From contig CAVYQI010000003.1 in the NCBI GenBank assembly GCA_963770635.1, positions 62,001 through 126,000 of the forward strand: a stretch of 64,000 bases of DNA, given 5' to 3'. The DNA is from DASZIT01 sp963770635 (GTDB taxonomy: Bacteria > Actinomycetota > Acidimicrobiia > Acidimicrobiales > RAAP-2). Position numbers and translations under genes: made by a program. The notes beneath the pieces were generated by a model, which had not been told where the DNA came from, ran no database searches, and was given only the letters and a program-made list of their open reading frames with translations. Of the stretch, positions 26,168-34,642 are shown piece by piece. How positions within the stretch are numbered: the first letter of the stretch is position 1; the number at the start of each line of letters is the position of its first letter.

Positions 26168-26844
26168 CGGATCCGGCCGCCCGGGCCCCCGCCGGAGGGT
26201 GGGCCCTGTCGGAGCGCCGGCTCTACCTGTGCACCCCTGACCGTCCCGACCTCGAGGCGTTCGTGGAGGACTGCATCGTGGGCGGGGTCGACGTCGTGCA
26301 GTTCCGGGACAAGCACCTCTCCGACCCGGATCTGGTCGCTCGGGCCCGCATCGTCCACTCGGTCTGCGCCCGCCATCAGGTGCCGTTCATCCTCAACGAC
26401 CGTCCCGACCTCGTCGCGGCCATCGGCGCCGACGGGGTCCACGTCGGCCAGGACGATACCCCCGTCCCAGAGACCCGCGCACTGGTCGGCGATGGCGCCC
26501 TCGTCGGCTTGTCGACCCATGCCGGCTCCGAATTGGGGGTGGCGATCGACCAGGGATTCCCGGTCGACTACGTCTCGGCCGGTCCCGTGCACGCCACCCC
26601 GACCAAGCCGGGTCGACCCGGGACCGGTCTCGACTACCTCCGGGAGGCGGTGTCGCGATCACCCTGGCCGGTCTGGATCACCGGAGGAGTCGACCCCGAC
26701 ACCGTCGGGGAGATGATCGGGGCCGGGGCCCGCCACTTCGTGGTGGTTCGCTGGCTGGCTGACGCCGCTGACCCGGGCGGCCACGCCCGTCAACTCCGAC
26801 AGGTCATCGACCGCGCCATCGCCCGGGCCGACGCTTCGGGATAG
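26164..26844 (+). CDS. thiE: Thiamine-phosphate synthase
   Basis: A 226-residue TIM-barrel enzyme joining the thiazole and pyrimidine phosphates to thiamin phosphate. Motifs are VVQFRDKHLSDPDLV, ILNDRPDLVAAIGADGVHVG and QDD, the phosphate loop GPVHATPTKPG, and ITGGVDPDTV. TTG 26164 overlaps the preceding TGA (TTGA) and adds about 15 residues before the fold; CTG or a later start cannot be excluded. No TPP riboswitch is possible here since the gene starts inside the previous one. Its product serves AceE, which needs thiamin diphosphate. Confidence 0.92.
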   Translation: MTDPAARAPAGGWALSERRLYLCTPDRPDLEAFVEDCIVGGVDVVQFRDKHLSDPDLVARARIVHSVCARHQVPFILNDRPDLVAAIGADGVHVGQDDTPVPETRALVGDGALVGLSTHAGSELGVAIDQGFPVDYVSAGPVHATPTKPGRPGTGLDYLREAVSRSPWPVWITGGVDPDTVGEMIGAGARHFVVVRWLADAADPGGHARQLRQVIDRAIARADASG

Positions 26845-26875
26845 CCGGACAACCGGCTCGGGCCGCGGCTGCGGC

Positions 26876-27556
26876 TCAACCGGTGGTCGTGGTGGCCGGT
26901 GCGGTGGTCGTGGTGGGTGGGGCGGTGGTCGTCGTGGTGGTGGGGGCCGCCACCACTTTGGCGCCGCCGGGCAAGGTCACCGGCGGCGACGAGTTCACCG
27001 ACGAGACGGTCAGCGACAACTGGGCTCCGCTGGCGGAGATGGTGAGGGCCGACAGGTATTGGCCGATCACGGTGGCGGTGAACGATGCGGTCTGCCCCTG
27101 CTGGGTCACCGTGAAGGTATAGGTGTCACCCTTCTGGTGAGTGTGCTTGGCGTTTTTGGCCAGGGCGACATATTCGTGGACCGGGTCGTAGGAGGAGGCG
27201 GGTTGGCTGGTCTGCTTCTGGAAGGTGAGATGGTCAGTCGAAGCCGAGGGGGACACCTGGTTGCTCTGGTACTCGACGCTGTCGATGACCGCCACGTAGA
27301 CCCGGACCGTGCCGGAGTCGACATAGCCCCCCAACCGGTTCGGCGACTGGTACACCAGGTGCTGGGTCTGGGTGCCCTGCGGGCTGCTCTCGAGCACGTC
27401 CGAGGTGTAGTTGGCGGCGTTCAGGGTGTTCTTGACCGCGTTCTGGAGGCTTGCCTGCTTGGGGGCCTGGCTCACGCCCAGCGCCGCGCCGCCGGCGGCC
27501 AGCACCGCCACCAGCATCAGCAGCAGCCATCCGATGAGCCTTCGGGGTCCGGTCAT
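26876..27556 (-). CDS. Membrane-anchored protein with Thr-rich tail
   Basis: A 226-residue protein of unknown function: basic start, one hydrophobic segment (WLLLMLVAVLAAGGAAL, ~10-27), an extracytoplasmic domain of ~170 residues with alternating strand-like segments (NTLNAANYTSDVLESS, YTFTVTQQGQTASFTATV), and a low-complexity Thr/Ala/Pro tail. The domain pattern vaguely recalls LppX/LprG-like lipoproteins, but no lipobox Cys is present, so I do not assign it. The tail may be an O-glycosylated or wall-spanning linker. Confidence 0.65.
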   Translation of the reverse strand: MTGPRRLIGWLLLMLVAVLAAGGAALGVSQAPKQASLQNAVKNTLNAANYTSDVLESSPQGTQTQHLVYQSPNRLGGYVDSGTVRVYVAVIDSVEYQSNQVSPSASTDHLTFQKQTSQPASSYDPVHEYVALAKNAKHTHQKGDTYTFTVTQQGQTASFTATVIGQYLSALTISASGAQLSLTVSSVNSSPPVTLPGGAKVVAAPTTTTTTAPPTTTTAPATTTTG

Positions 27557-27697
27557 TTCGGAGACGCTACGCCATATCCGGAGTGGCGACGGTCGCGGGA
27601 CAGCGTCTGCGACCCGGCCCCCACCGCCGCGCCGCCGCGGTCAACCCCGGCGTGCACCGTCGGGTCAATGGGTGACATCCAGCGAACTGCCGGCCGG

Positions 27698-28813
27698 TCA
27701 GATACCGATCCGTTGAGCCAGGAGCTCCCGGTGGTAGGAGGGGTCGCCCAGCAACAACTCGGAGGACTTGGCCCGCTTGAAGTACAGGTGGGCGGGGTGC
27801 TCCCAGGTGAAGCCGATGCCCCCATGGATCTGGATGGTCTCGGCGGCGGCGTGGAAGTAGGCCTCCGAGCAGTAGGACTTGGCCAGGCTGGCCACCACCG
27901 GGAGCTCGTCGGAGTCCTCCGCCGCCGCCCATCCCGCGTAGTAGGCCGCCGACTTGGCCGACTCCACCTCGAGCAGCATGTCGGCACACTTGTGCTTGAT
28001 GGCCTGGAAGCTCCCGATCGGCCGGCCGAACTGGATCCGGGTCTTGGCATACTCCACGGAGCTGTCGAGGCATCGTTGCGCCCCGCCGACCTGCTCGGCG
28101 GCCAGCGCCACCGCGGCCAGGTCGAGGGTCTTCGACAATCCGGCCGAGGCGCCCCCCTCGGATCCGATCAGCCGGGCCGGCGTGTTGGCGAGCTCGAGCC
28201 GGGCCTGCTTGCGGGTCTGGTCCATGGTGGCCAGCGGGGTGCGGGTCAGGCCGTCGGCGTCGCCCTGCACCGCAAAGAGACTGATCCCGGCATCGGTCCT
28301 GCCCACCACCAGGATGAGGTCGGCCACGTGGCCGTCGATCACGAACGATTTGTGGCCGTTGAGCGACCATCCGTCGCCGGACGGGGTGGCGGTCAGGGTC
28401 ACACTGTCGGTGTCCCATTTCCCGCTGTCCTCGGTGAGGGCCAGAGTGGCGATGGTCTCCCCCGAGGCGATCCCCGGCAACAGCTCTTCCTTCGCCTTCT
28501 GGTCCCCGGAGGTGAGGATGGCGTTGGCGCCCAGCGCCACGGTGGAGAAGAACGGTGCGCACAGCAGTGCGGCGCCCATCTCCTCGAGCACCACGATGAG
28601 CTCGACATAGGAGAATCCGGACCCGCCGAACTCCTCGGGGATGGTCAGCGACTGCAGGCCCAGCTGATCGGCCATCTGGGTCCACACTGCGGTGTCATAG
28701 CCCTCGGTGGTCTCCATCAAACGGCGAACCTCGGTCTCGGGTGATTTGTCCTCGAGAAAGCGCTTGACCGACTTGCGAAGTTCGTCCTGCTCCTCGCTGA
28801 AGGCGAAGTTCAT
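27698..28813 (-). CDS. Acyl-CoA dehydrogenase
   Basis: A 371-residue FAD-dependent acyl-CoA dehydrogenase. Signs are IPEEFGGSGFSYVEL (~51), ALTEDSGKWD, ARTRIQFG-like YAKTRIQFGRPIGSFQAIKH near 255 and the C-terminal IQIHGGIGFTWEHPAHLYFKRAK. The usual catalytic Glu position near the C-terminus is hard to place; the sequence resembles the actinobacterial FadE class that can act in heteromeric pairs (steroid-type). ATG 28813 has GGAG six bases upstream. The promoter side faces an MBL gene, with an operator-like palindrome between. Confidence 0.9.
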   Translation of the reverse strand: MNFAFSEEQDELRKSVKRFLEDKSPETEVRRLMETTEGYDTAVWTQMADQLGLQSLTIPEEFGGSGFSYVELIVVLEEMGAALLCAPFFSTVALGANAILTSGDQKAKEELLPGIASGETIATLALTEDSGKWDTDSVTLTATPSGDGWSLNGHKSFVIDGHVADLILVVGRTDAGISLFAVQGDADGLTRTPLATMDQTRKQARLELANTPARLIGSEGGASAGLSKTLDLAAVALAAEQVGGAQRCLDSSVEYAKTRIQFGRPIGSFQAIKHKCADMLLEVESAKSAAYYAGWAAAEDSDELPVVASLAKSYCSEAYFHAAAETIQIHGGIGFTWEHPAHLYFKRAKSSELLLGDPSYHRELLAQRIGI

Positions 28814-28890
28814 GGTGTTCTCCATCCCCCCTGGGGTGGCCCCCACCTGGGGGCGTCGTGAACCCGTTGTCTACCAGAACTCGGCCGATG

Positions 28891-28906
28891 TTGACCAACG
28901 GGTCAA
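28891..28906. promoter_or_regulatory. Operator-like inverted repeat TTGACC-N4-GGTCAA
   Basis: TTGACC AACG GGTCAA is a perfect 6-bp inverted repeat with 4-base spacer in the 193-base divergent space between the acyl-CoA dehydrogenase and the MBL hydrolase. A second pair, CGGGTCA (28899-28905) and TGACCCG (28923-28929), overlaps it. The spacing fits a dimeric TetR-like repressor, as commonly controls FadE genes; the regulator itself is not nearby. Confidence 0.4.
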
Positions 28907-29006
28907 GTAACGCCAGGTTCCGTGACCCGGCCGCGCCTGTACGCTGCCCGGTTGGGGGTGGGGGTCACTGCGACCGCTCGAACCCACCCGAGGAGGCATC
29001 CAGGCA

Positions 29007-29624
29007 ATGGCCAGCACCATCATCGACTACCAGGACACCGACGTGGAGGTTCACCGGGTGGTGGTGGGTCCGATGGACAACAACGTGTACGTCGTCCGTT
29101 GCCGGCAGACCGGCGACGCCATGCTGATCGACGCGGCCAACGAGCACGACCTGCTCCTCGAGCTCTGCCGGGACCTCGGGGTACGGCAGGTGGTCGAGAC
29201 CCACGGCCACTGGGACCACATCCAGGCGGTCGAATCGGTCCGGGACGCCGGATACGAGGTGGCGGTGACCCGCGCCGATGCCGGGATGCTCCCCTCCTAC
29301 GACCTGATCCTCGAAGACGAGTCGACGCTCGAGGTGGGCCGGCTCCGGATCAGCACCATCGCCACCCCGGGGCACACCCCCGGTTCGATGTGCTTCGCCG
29401 TCGAGGGCACCCCGCTGCTGTTCAGCGGCGACACCCTCTTCCCCGGCGGGCCCGGCAACACCTCGTTCGAGGACGCCGACTTCGGCACCATCATCCGCTC
29501 GATCGAGCAGCGGCTGTTCGCCGACTTCGGGCCCGACACCCTGGTTCTTCCCGGCCACGGGACGAGCACCACCGTCGGTGCCGAGACCCCGCACCTGCAG
29601 GAGTGGATCGACCGAGGTTGGTAG
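29007..29624 (+). CDS. MBL fold metallo-hydrolase, glyoxalase II-like
   Basis: A 205-residue metallo-beta-lactamase fold hydrolase. Metal ligands are in THGHWDH (~70-76), PGHTPGSM (His), the FSGDTLF Asp, and LPGHG near the C-terminus. This set is typical of hydroxyacylglutathione-hydrolase-like thioesterases that act on small thiol esters. Actinobacteria use other thiols, so substrate is open. ATG 29007 is preceded by GAGGAGGCATCC, a good ribosome site. It is divergent from the acyl-CoA dehydrogenase. Confidence 0.88.
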   Translation: MASTIIDYQDTDVEVHRVVVGPMDNNVYVVRCRQTGDAMLIDAANEHDLLLELCRDLGVRQVVETHGHWDHIQAVESVRDAGYEVAVTRADAGMLPSYDLILEDESTLEVGRLRISTIATPGHTPGSMCFAVEGTPLLFSGDTLFPGGPGNTSFEDADFGTIIRSIEQRLFADFGPDTLVLPGHGTSTTVGAETPHLQEWIDRGW

Positions 29625-29631
29625 CCGGGTT

Positions 29632-29643
29632 TCCGCCGGCGGA
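29632..29643. terminator. Palindrome between convergent genes
   Basis: TCCGCCGGCGGA is a perfect 12-bp palindrome in the 29-base gap between the convergent MBL and debranching-enzyme genes. It could form a hairpin in both directions; no T-run follows. Confidence 0.28.
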
Positions 29644-29653
29644 CCGCCAGTGG

Positions 29654-31867
29654 TCAGACCGCAGTGGCCGGATGCCGGGGCTCGCGGATCACCTCGATCT
29701 CCGGGGGGAGTCCGGTGATGCTCATGCCCCCCGGAACGTCGTCGCCCACCTCGATGGTGACCCGGGAGCCGGCCAACGGGATCCCTTCCACCTTCAAATG
29801 GCCGATCCCCTCGGGCAGGTTCGGGCACACCCAGGTCTTCCCGCGTGGAACCCAGGGATCGAGGCGGAGCAACGTGCGCAGGCACAGCAACGGGGAGGCG
29901 GCCGACCACGCCTGCGGCGAACAGGAGGTCGGATAGCCCACCGGCACGCTGAGCTCGCCCCGGTCGAGGCCACTGAACAGCTCGGGCAGGCGGCCACCCT
30001 GGGCCACCGCTGCGTCGAGCAGCGCCAGGATCAACTTCTGAGCGGTTCCGTCGAAGCCGTAGCGGGCCAGACCGGCGGCGACGATGGCGGTGTCGTGCGG
30101 CCACACCGAGCCACAGTGATAGCTGATCGGGTTGTAGCCACCACTGTCGGACGCCAGGGTGCGAACTCCCCACCCGCTGAACATCTCGGGTGACGCCAGC
30201 TTGGCGGCGACCTGGGCGGCCTTGTCCTCGTCGACGATCCCGGTCCACAGGCAGTGGCCGATGTTGGAGGTCAGCGAGTCGATCGGTCGCTTGTCGGCGT
30301 CGAGGCCGATGGCGAACCACTCCTTTTCCTCCATCCAGAAGTCACGGTTGAAGGCCGTCTTCAGTTCGGTGGCCTTGGCCCGGAACCGTTGAAAGGTGGC
30401 GGAGTCACCCACCTCGTAGGCGAAGTGGGCCCGGGCCAGGTAGGCGCCGTAGGTGTAGGCCTGGACCTCGCAGAGGGCGATCGGCGCCTCGGCCACCCGA
30501 CCGTCGGCATAGCGGATCCCGTCCCAGCTGTCCTTCCACCCTTGGTTGGCGAGCCCGCGGTCGGTCGCCCGGTGGTACTCGACATAGCCGTCGCCATCGG
30601 CGTCGCCGAAATGCTCGATCCACTCGATGGCCCGTTCGGCGTTGGGCAACAGCTCGTCCACCAGTTCGCCGGCCACTCCCCATCGGCGGAGCTCGCCCAA
30701 CAGCATCACGAACAGGGGGGTGGCATCGGCGGTGCCGTAGTAGATGCTCCCGCCCCCCAGCGACAGGGAAGCGGCGTCGCCGAAGCGCATCTCGTGGAGG
30801 ATCCGCCCGGGCTGCTCATCATGGCGGGGGTCAACTTCGTTCCCCTGGAACCGGGCCAGCGTCTGCAGGACCCCGAGGGCAAGGTCGGGATCCACCAGCA
30901 ACGCCATCCAGGCGGTCAGCAGCGAGTCCCGTCCGAAGACGGTCATGAACCACGGCGCCCCGGCCGCCACGACCACCCGTTCGGGGTAGTCAGGATCGAA
31001 GATCCGCAGCGCGCCGAGATCCTCGGCGCTCCGGGCCACCACGCTCTTGAGCCCCGGGTGGTCGGTGTCGACCTGGGGAATCCGGCGGCGCCACCGAGCC
31101 AGCCGCTCGGCCGGCTCGGCCCGATCCACCGGCTGCCCACATCGGTAGCGGGGATTGATGCCGGTCCCGTCGATCACCGGCGCCACCTCGACACAGGTTT
31201 TCCACTCTCCGCGGGCGGGCACGATGGTCTCGAAGGTGGCGAGGTCCTCGACCAGGCTGACCGGACCCGAGAACCGGACTTCGGCGCCGCGGGTGACCCC
31301 GCCCCGCCGGTAGGAGAAGTTCATGGTGGGGGTGCCGACCGCCGGTGGCGGGCGGCCCGTCCCGTTGCCGGCGCCACCGTTGATGTCGACGGTGACCGTC
31401 CCGGTGACCGGGTCGGGGTGCCGGCCGTCCCCGACCCGCCCCTCCTTCACCGCGAAGAGATCGGCGAAGTCCGCCCCCACGAACAGCTCGACGGAACAGA
31501 AGGACGGCTCGTCCCCGAAGTTTCGAATGGTGATGTCCTCACGCATGCCCTGTCCCACGTACCGGGACCGGAACACCATCAGCGTGGAGTCAGCCCGGCC
31601 CGGCGGGGGGAGGCAGCGGGAGACGAAGGTCGAAGAGAAGGGATCGTCGGTGACCGCCGATAGCGGTTCGGTCCGGGATCCGTTGATGAGCAGTTCGAAC
31701 CGCGAGATGATCCGGGTGTCCCGCACGAAGAGGCCCTGGGCGCCGCCGACGGTGATGTCCCCGGCGCTGCCGCTGATGGCGAAGGTGGACTCGTCGACGA
31801 GGGTGACGTCCCCGGCGTACGCCTGGAGCTGGGCGACCGGCCCGGCGTACGTCCACGGATCTGCCAT
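29654..31867 (-). CDS. Glycogen debranching (amylo-alpha-1,6-glucosidase) family protein
   Basis: A 737-residue protein with an N-terminal beta-rich glycogen-debranching domain (~20-230, including GLFVRDTRIISRFEL and RNFGDEPSFCSVELF) and a C-terminal (alpha/alpha)6 barrel (~265-700; GAPWFMTVFGRDSLLTAW, IEWIEHFGDADGDGYVEY, NQGWKDSWDG, SVWPHDTAIVAAGLARYG). These are typical of trehalose/glycogen-related debranching glucosidases. ATG 31867 is preferred over an upstream in-frame GTG. Expected cytosolic, no signal. Catalytic Asp/Glu probably lie in GRDS and the DSWDG segments. No other glycogen gene is nearby. Confidence 0.88.
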   Translation of the reverse strand: MADPWTYAGPVAQLQAYAGDVTLVDESTFAISGSAGDITVGGAQGLFVRDTRIISRFELLINGSRTEPLSAVTDDPFSSTFVSRCLPPPGRADSTLMVFRSRYVGQGMREDITIRNFGDEPSFCSVELFVGADFADLFAVKEGRVGDGRHPDPVTGTVTVDINGGAGNGTGRPPPAVGTPTMNFSYRRGGVTRGAEVRFSGPVSLVEDLATFETIVPARGEWKTCVEVAPVIDGTGINPRYRCGQPVDRAEPAERLARWRRRIPQVDTDHPGLKSVVARSAEDLGALRIFDPDYPERVVVAAGAPWFMTVFGRDSLLTAWMALLVDPDLALGVLQTLARFQGNEVDPRHDEQPGRILHEMRFGDAASLSLGGGSIYYGTADATPLFVMLLGELRRWGVAGELVDELLPNAERAIEWIEHFGDADGDGYVEYHRATDRGLANQGWKDSWDGIRYADGRVAEAPIALCEVQAYTYGAYLARAHFAYEVGDSATFQRFRAKATELKTAFNRDFWMEEKEWFAIGLDADKRPIDSLTSNIGHCLWTGIVDEDKAAQVAAKLASPEMFSGWGVRTLASDSGGYNPISYHCGSVWPHDTAIVAAGLARYGFDGTAQKLILALLDAAVAQGGRLPELFSGLDRGELSVPVGYPTSCSPQAWSAASPLLCLRTLLRLDPWVPRGKTWVCPNLPEGIGHLKVEGIPLAGSRVTIEVGDDVPGGMSITGLPPEIEVIREPRHPATAV

Positions 31868-31932
31868 CCCGGTTACCGTACCTGCCACCCGTTGAGTCAG
31901 GAAATTCCTGGTGGCAAGGCCAGGTCACCCTA

Positions 31933-31956
31933 TTCCTCCTACGGCGGTAGGAGAAA
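31933..31956. promoter_or_regulatory. 10-bp inverted repeat upstream of sufC-sufS-sufU
   Basis: TTCCTCCTAC-GGCG-GTAGGAGAAA: arms of 10 bases match at 9 of 10 positions around a 4-base spacer. It ends 20 bases before the TTG start of sufC. The right arm plus one base (GTAGGAGAAAT, 31947-31957) recurs upstream of sufB in the same orientation. It is the best candidate operator for an Fe-S responsive regulator such as SufR; no regulator gene is in the window. Confidence 0.55.
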
Positions 31957-31976
31957 TGCGGATCGGAGGATAGGAT

Positions 31977-32759
31977 TTGGGTGTGAACGAAGGGACAGCC
32001 ACGTCCGGCCCGTCAACTGCTCCACTTCTCGAGGTGGAAGACCTCCACGTGTCGGTGGACGACACCCCCATCCTCCGAGGCGTCAATCTCACCGTCGAAT
32101 CGGGCCAGGTGCACGCCATCATGGGCCCCAACGGTTCGGGCAAGTCGACCCTGGCCAAGGTGTTGCTCGGCAACCCCGCCTATGTGGTCACCTCCGGCAC
32201 CATCCGGTTCCGGGGCGAAGATGTCACCACCTGGCCGACCGACGTCCGCGGCAAAGCTGGGATGTTCCTGGCCTTTCAGGAACCCGAAGCCATCGGCGGG
32301 GTACCGGTGATCCAATTCCTTCGCCAGGCGCTCTCCGCCCGTCGGGGGATGGACATGTCGGTGCTCGAAGTTCGTCTGATGATGGTGGAATGGATGGAGA
32401 AGCTCGGGATGGACCCCGAGTTCGGCGAGCGCCATCTCAACGAGGGATTCTCCGGCGGCGAGAAGAAACGCAACGAGATTCTCCAGATGGCCATGCTCGA
32501 ACCCGAGCTGGCCATCCTCGACGAGACCGACTCCGGGCTCGATGTCGATGCGCTCCGTACCGTCGCCCGTGGCGTCCACACCGTCCGGGAGAACCGACCG
32601 GACCTCGGCGTGGTGGTCATCACCCACTACCAGCGGATGCTCGACGAGTTGGAGGCCGACCGGGTCCATCTCATCATTGACGGGACCATCGTGGCCGACG
32701 GGGGGCCCGAGTTGTACAAGCAGTTGGAGACGGAAGGATACGACGCATGGCGGGCCTGA
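31977..32759 (+). CDS. sufC: Fe-S cluster assembly ATPase SufC (first copy)
   Basis: A 260-residue ABC-type ATPase of the SufBCD scaffold. It has Walker A IMGPNGSGKST, the SufC-specific signature FSGGEKKRNEI and Walker B AILDETDSGLDVDAL. TTG 31977 has GGAGGA six bases upstream; GTG 31983 is an alternative that would be 12 bases away. The last 13 bases overlap sufS. A second SufC is at 41188-41940 in the sufB/sufD locus, so this copy's partner is unclear: it may serve the same SufBD or supply the desulfurase operon. The cytosolic complex assembles Fe-S clusters. Confidence 0.93.
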   Translation: MGVNEGTATSGPSTAPLLEVEDLHVSVDDTPILRGVNLTVESGQVHAIMGPNGSGKSTLAKVLLGNPAYVVTSGTIRFRGEDVTTWPTDVRGKAGMFLAFQEPEAIGGVPVIQFLRQALSARRGMDMSVLEVRLMMVEWMEKLGMDPEFGERHLNEGFSGGEKKRNEILQMAMLEPELAILDETDSGLDVDALRTVARGVHTVRENRPDLGVVVITHYQRMLDELEADRVHLIIDGTIVADGGPELYKQLETEGYDAWRA

Positions 32760-34003
32760 CCAACGTGGCGCACGGCCTGGACGTCGGAGTGCTCAAGAAA
32801 GACTTTCCGCTGCTGGCACGGGAAGTCAACGGGCACCCGATCACCTACCTCGACTCGGCGGCGTCATCCCAGCGCCCGCGCCAGGTGCTCGACGCCATGC
32901 GGAACTACGAAGAGACGACCCATGCCAACGTGCACCGCGGTGTCTACGCCATCGCCGAGGAGGCCACCCGCCGGTTCGAAGCCGCCCGGGTGGCGGTGGG
33001 GAATTTCATCGGAGCACCCAATCCGTCGCGAGAGATCCTCTTCGCCAAGAACGCCACCGAGGGCCTCAATCTGGTGGCCCACACCTGGGGTCGCACCCAC
33101 CTGCGCTCGGGCGACGCCATCCTCCTCACCGAGATGGAGCATCACGCCAACATCGTGCCGTGGCAGATGTTGGCGGAGGAACGCAACCTCTCCATTCGGT
33201 GGATTCCCATCGATGATGACGGCGCCCTGATCCTCGACGATCTCGATCGCCTGCTCGACGGGGCCAGGCTGGTCGGGGTCACCTGCATGTCGAACGTCCT
33301 GGGAACCCTGAACCCGGTCGCCGATATCGCCCGGGCCGCCCACGATGCCGGCGCGGTGGTGGTGGCCGACGCCGCCCAGTCGGTTCCCCATCTGCCCACC
33401 GACGTCTCCACCCTGGGCTGCGACTTTCTGGCCTTCAGCGCTCACAAGATGCTCGGTCCCACCGGTATCGGCGTGCTCTGGGGCCGGGATGAGCTGCTCA
33501 CCGCGCTGCCCCCGTTCCTGGGCGGAGGCGAGATGATCCTCGATGTCCGCAAAGAGGGTTTCACCGCTAACGATCTGCCCTGGCGGTTCGAGGCGGGGAC
33601 CCCGCCGATCACCGAGGCGATCGGCCTGGGGGCGGCGGTGGAGTACCTGTCCGCCATCGGCATGGACTCGGTCCGGGCCCACGAGATCTCGTTGACCAGC
33701 TACGCGATGCGCACCCTGTCCGAGCGGTTTGGCGACGACATCCACATCTTCGGGCCCAAGGACCCGACCCACCGCGGCGGCGTCATCTCCTTTGCCTTCC
33801 GCGACATCCACCCCCACGACATCTCGCAGATCCTCGACCAGTACGGGGTCTGCGTACGGGCTGGGCACCACTGTGCCAAGCCGCTGATGAGGCGGCTGGG
33901 AGTCAACGCCACCGCCCGGGCCTCGTTCGCCCTCTACAACGACGAGTCCGATGTCGACACCCTGGTCGATGCGCTGACCGAGACCGGAGCGTTTTTCGGA
34001 TGA
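32747..34003 (+). CDS. sufS: Cysteine desulfurase SufS
   Basis: This 418-residue PLP enzyme takes sulfur from cysteine for cluster assembly. Motifs: YLDSAASSQRP near the N-terminus, NATEGLNLVAHTWG, MEHHANIVPWQ, the PLP Lys in FSAHKMLGPTG (~234) and the persulfide Cys in RAGHHCAKPLM (~376). The short loop around that Cys and the GHHCAKP sequence place it in the SufS group that works with SufU. It overlaps sufC by 13 bases and sufU follows after 82 bases. Confidence 0.95.
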   Translation: MAGLTNVAHGLDVGVLKKDFPLLAREVNGHPITYLDSAASSQRPRQVLDAMRNYEETTHANVHRGVYAIAEEATRRFEAARVAVGNFIGAPNPSREILFAKNATEGLNLVAHTWGRTHLRSGDAILLTEMEHHANIVPWQMLAEERNLSIRWIPIDDDGALILDDLDRLLDGARLVGVTCMSNVLGTLNPVADIARAAHDAGAVVVADAAQSVPHLPTDVSTLGCDFLAFSAHKMLGPTGIGVLWGRDELLTALPPFLGGGEMILDVRKEGFTANDLPWRFEAGTPPITEAIGLGAAVEYLSAIGMDSVRAHEISLTSYAMRTLSERFGDDIHIFGPKDPTHRGGVISFAFRDIHPHDISQILDQYGVCVRAGHHCAKPLMRRLGVNATARASFALYNDESDVDTLVDALTETGAFFG

Positions 34004-34085
34004 GCCCATCCCGGTACTCTGAAGCCGTGATGTGCACCCCTGTATCGCTCGGAGTGTTTCCGGCACCCGTGAGGAAGGCCGGTTG

Positions 34086-34601
34086 ATGGCCGGCCTCGAG
34101 GATCTCTACCGGGAGATCATTCTCGATCACTACCGGTCGCCCCGGAACCGGGGTGAACTCCCGTCTCCCCCCGCTCAACGGGTCGAAGGGTTCAACCCCC
34201 TCTGCGGGGACGAGATCGTGGTCACCCTCGAGGTCAGCGACGGAGCCGTCTCCGACATCAAGATCGGCGGCACCGGGTGCTCGATCAGCCAATCATCCGC
34301 GTCGCTGATGTCAGCCGCGGTCAAGGGAAAGCCGGTCCCTGAAGTACGCGATCTGATCCGGACCTTCAAGGGAATGATGTCCATTCACGAGTCGACCCTC
34401 CCGGGCCAGGACGGTCACCACGATGCCGACAACGAGGCGACCGAGGCCCAGCTCCTGGACGTCAACTCCCTCGGCGAGCTGGCCGCTCTCCAGGGTGTGG
34501 TGAAGTTTCCGGTGCGCATCAAGTGTGCGACCTTGAGTTGGAACACCCTGGCTCAGGGCCTGGATGAGGCCGAGTCGGACCCAGAGACCGCCAACGCCTG
34601 A
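34086..34601 (+). CDS. sufU: Zinc-dependent sulfurtransferase SufU
   Basis: This 171-residue SufU-type protein accepts sulfur from SufS. The three cysteines that hold zinc in SufU are seen: C40 in FNPLCGDEI, C65 in GGTGCSISQSSAS and C147 in RIKCATLSW. The insert between the second and third cysteine typical of SufU (versus IscU) is present. ATG 34086 is chosen over an upstream in-frame start because it begins the conserved DLYREIILDHYRSPRN. An 82-base gap after sufS with GAGGAAGG before the start gives it its own ribosome site. Confidence 0.94.
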   Translation: MAGLEDLYREIILDHYRSPRNRGELPSPPAQRVEGFNPLCGDEIVVTLEVSDGAVSDIKIGGTGCSISQSSASLMSAAVKGKPVPEVRDLIRTFKGMMSIHESTLPGQDGHHDADNEATEAQLLDVNSLGELAALQGVVKFPVRIKCATLSWNTLAQGLDEAESDPETANA

Positions 34602-34604
34602 GCC

Positions 34605-34642
34605 ACCCCACCCCCACGACTAGGGGGTGCAGGGGGTGGGGT
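34605..34642. terminator. Bidirectional terminator hairpin, sufU / LCP gene
   Basis: A perfect 11-bp inverted repeat (ACCCCACCCCC at 34605-34615, GGGGGTGGGGT at 34632-34642, 16-base loop) spans the junction of the convergent sufU and LCP genes and includes the LCP stop codon. It is GC-rich and the strongest hairpin in the window; no T-run, as usual for this kind of genome. Confidence 0.5.

Noticed and set aside
26845..26960. GGTGGTCGTGG-type simple repeats as a regulatory or phase-variable tract
   Set aside because: They are the coding sequence of the Thr-rich tail of the 26876 gene.
31868..31976. A sufR regulator gene upstream of sufC
   Set aside because: The gap is too short and contains only the inverted repeat; no regulator frame is present at either suf locus.
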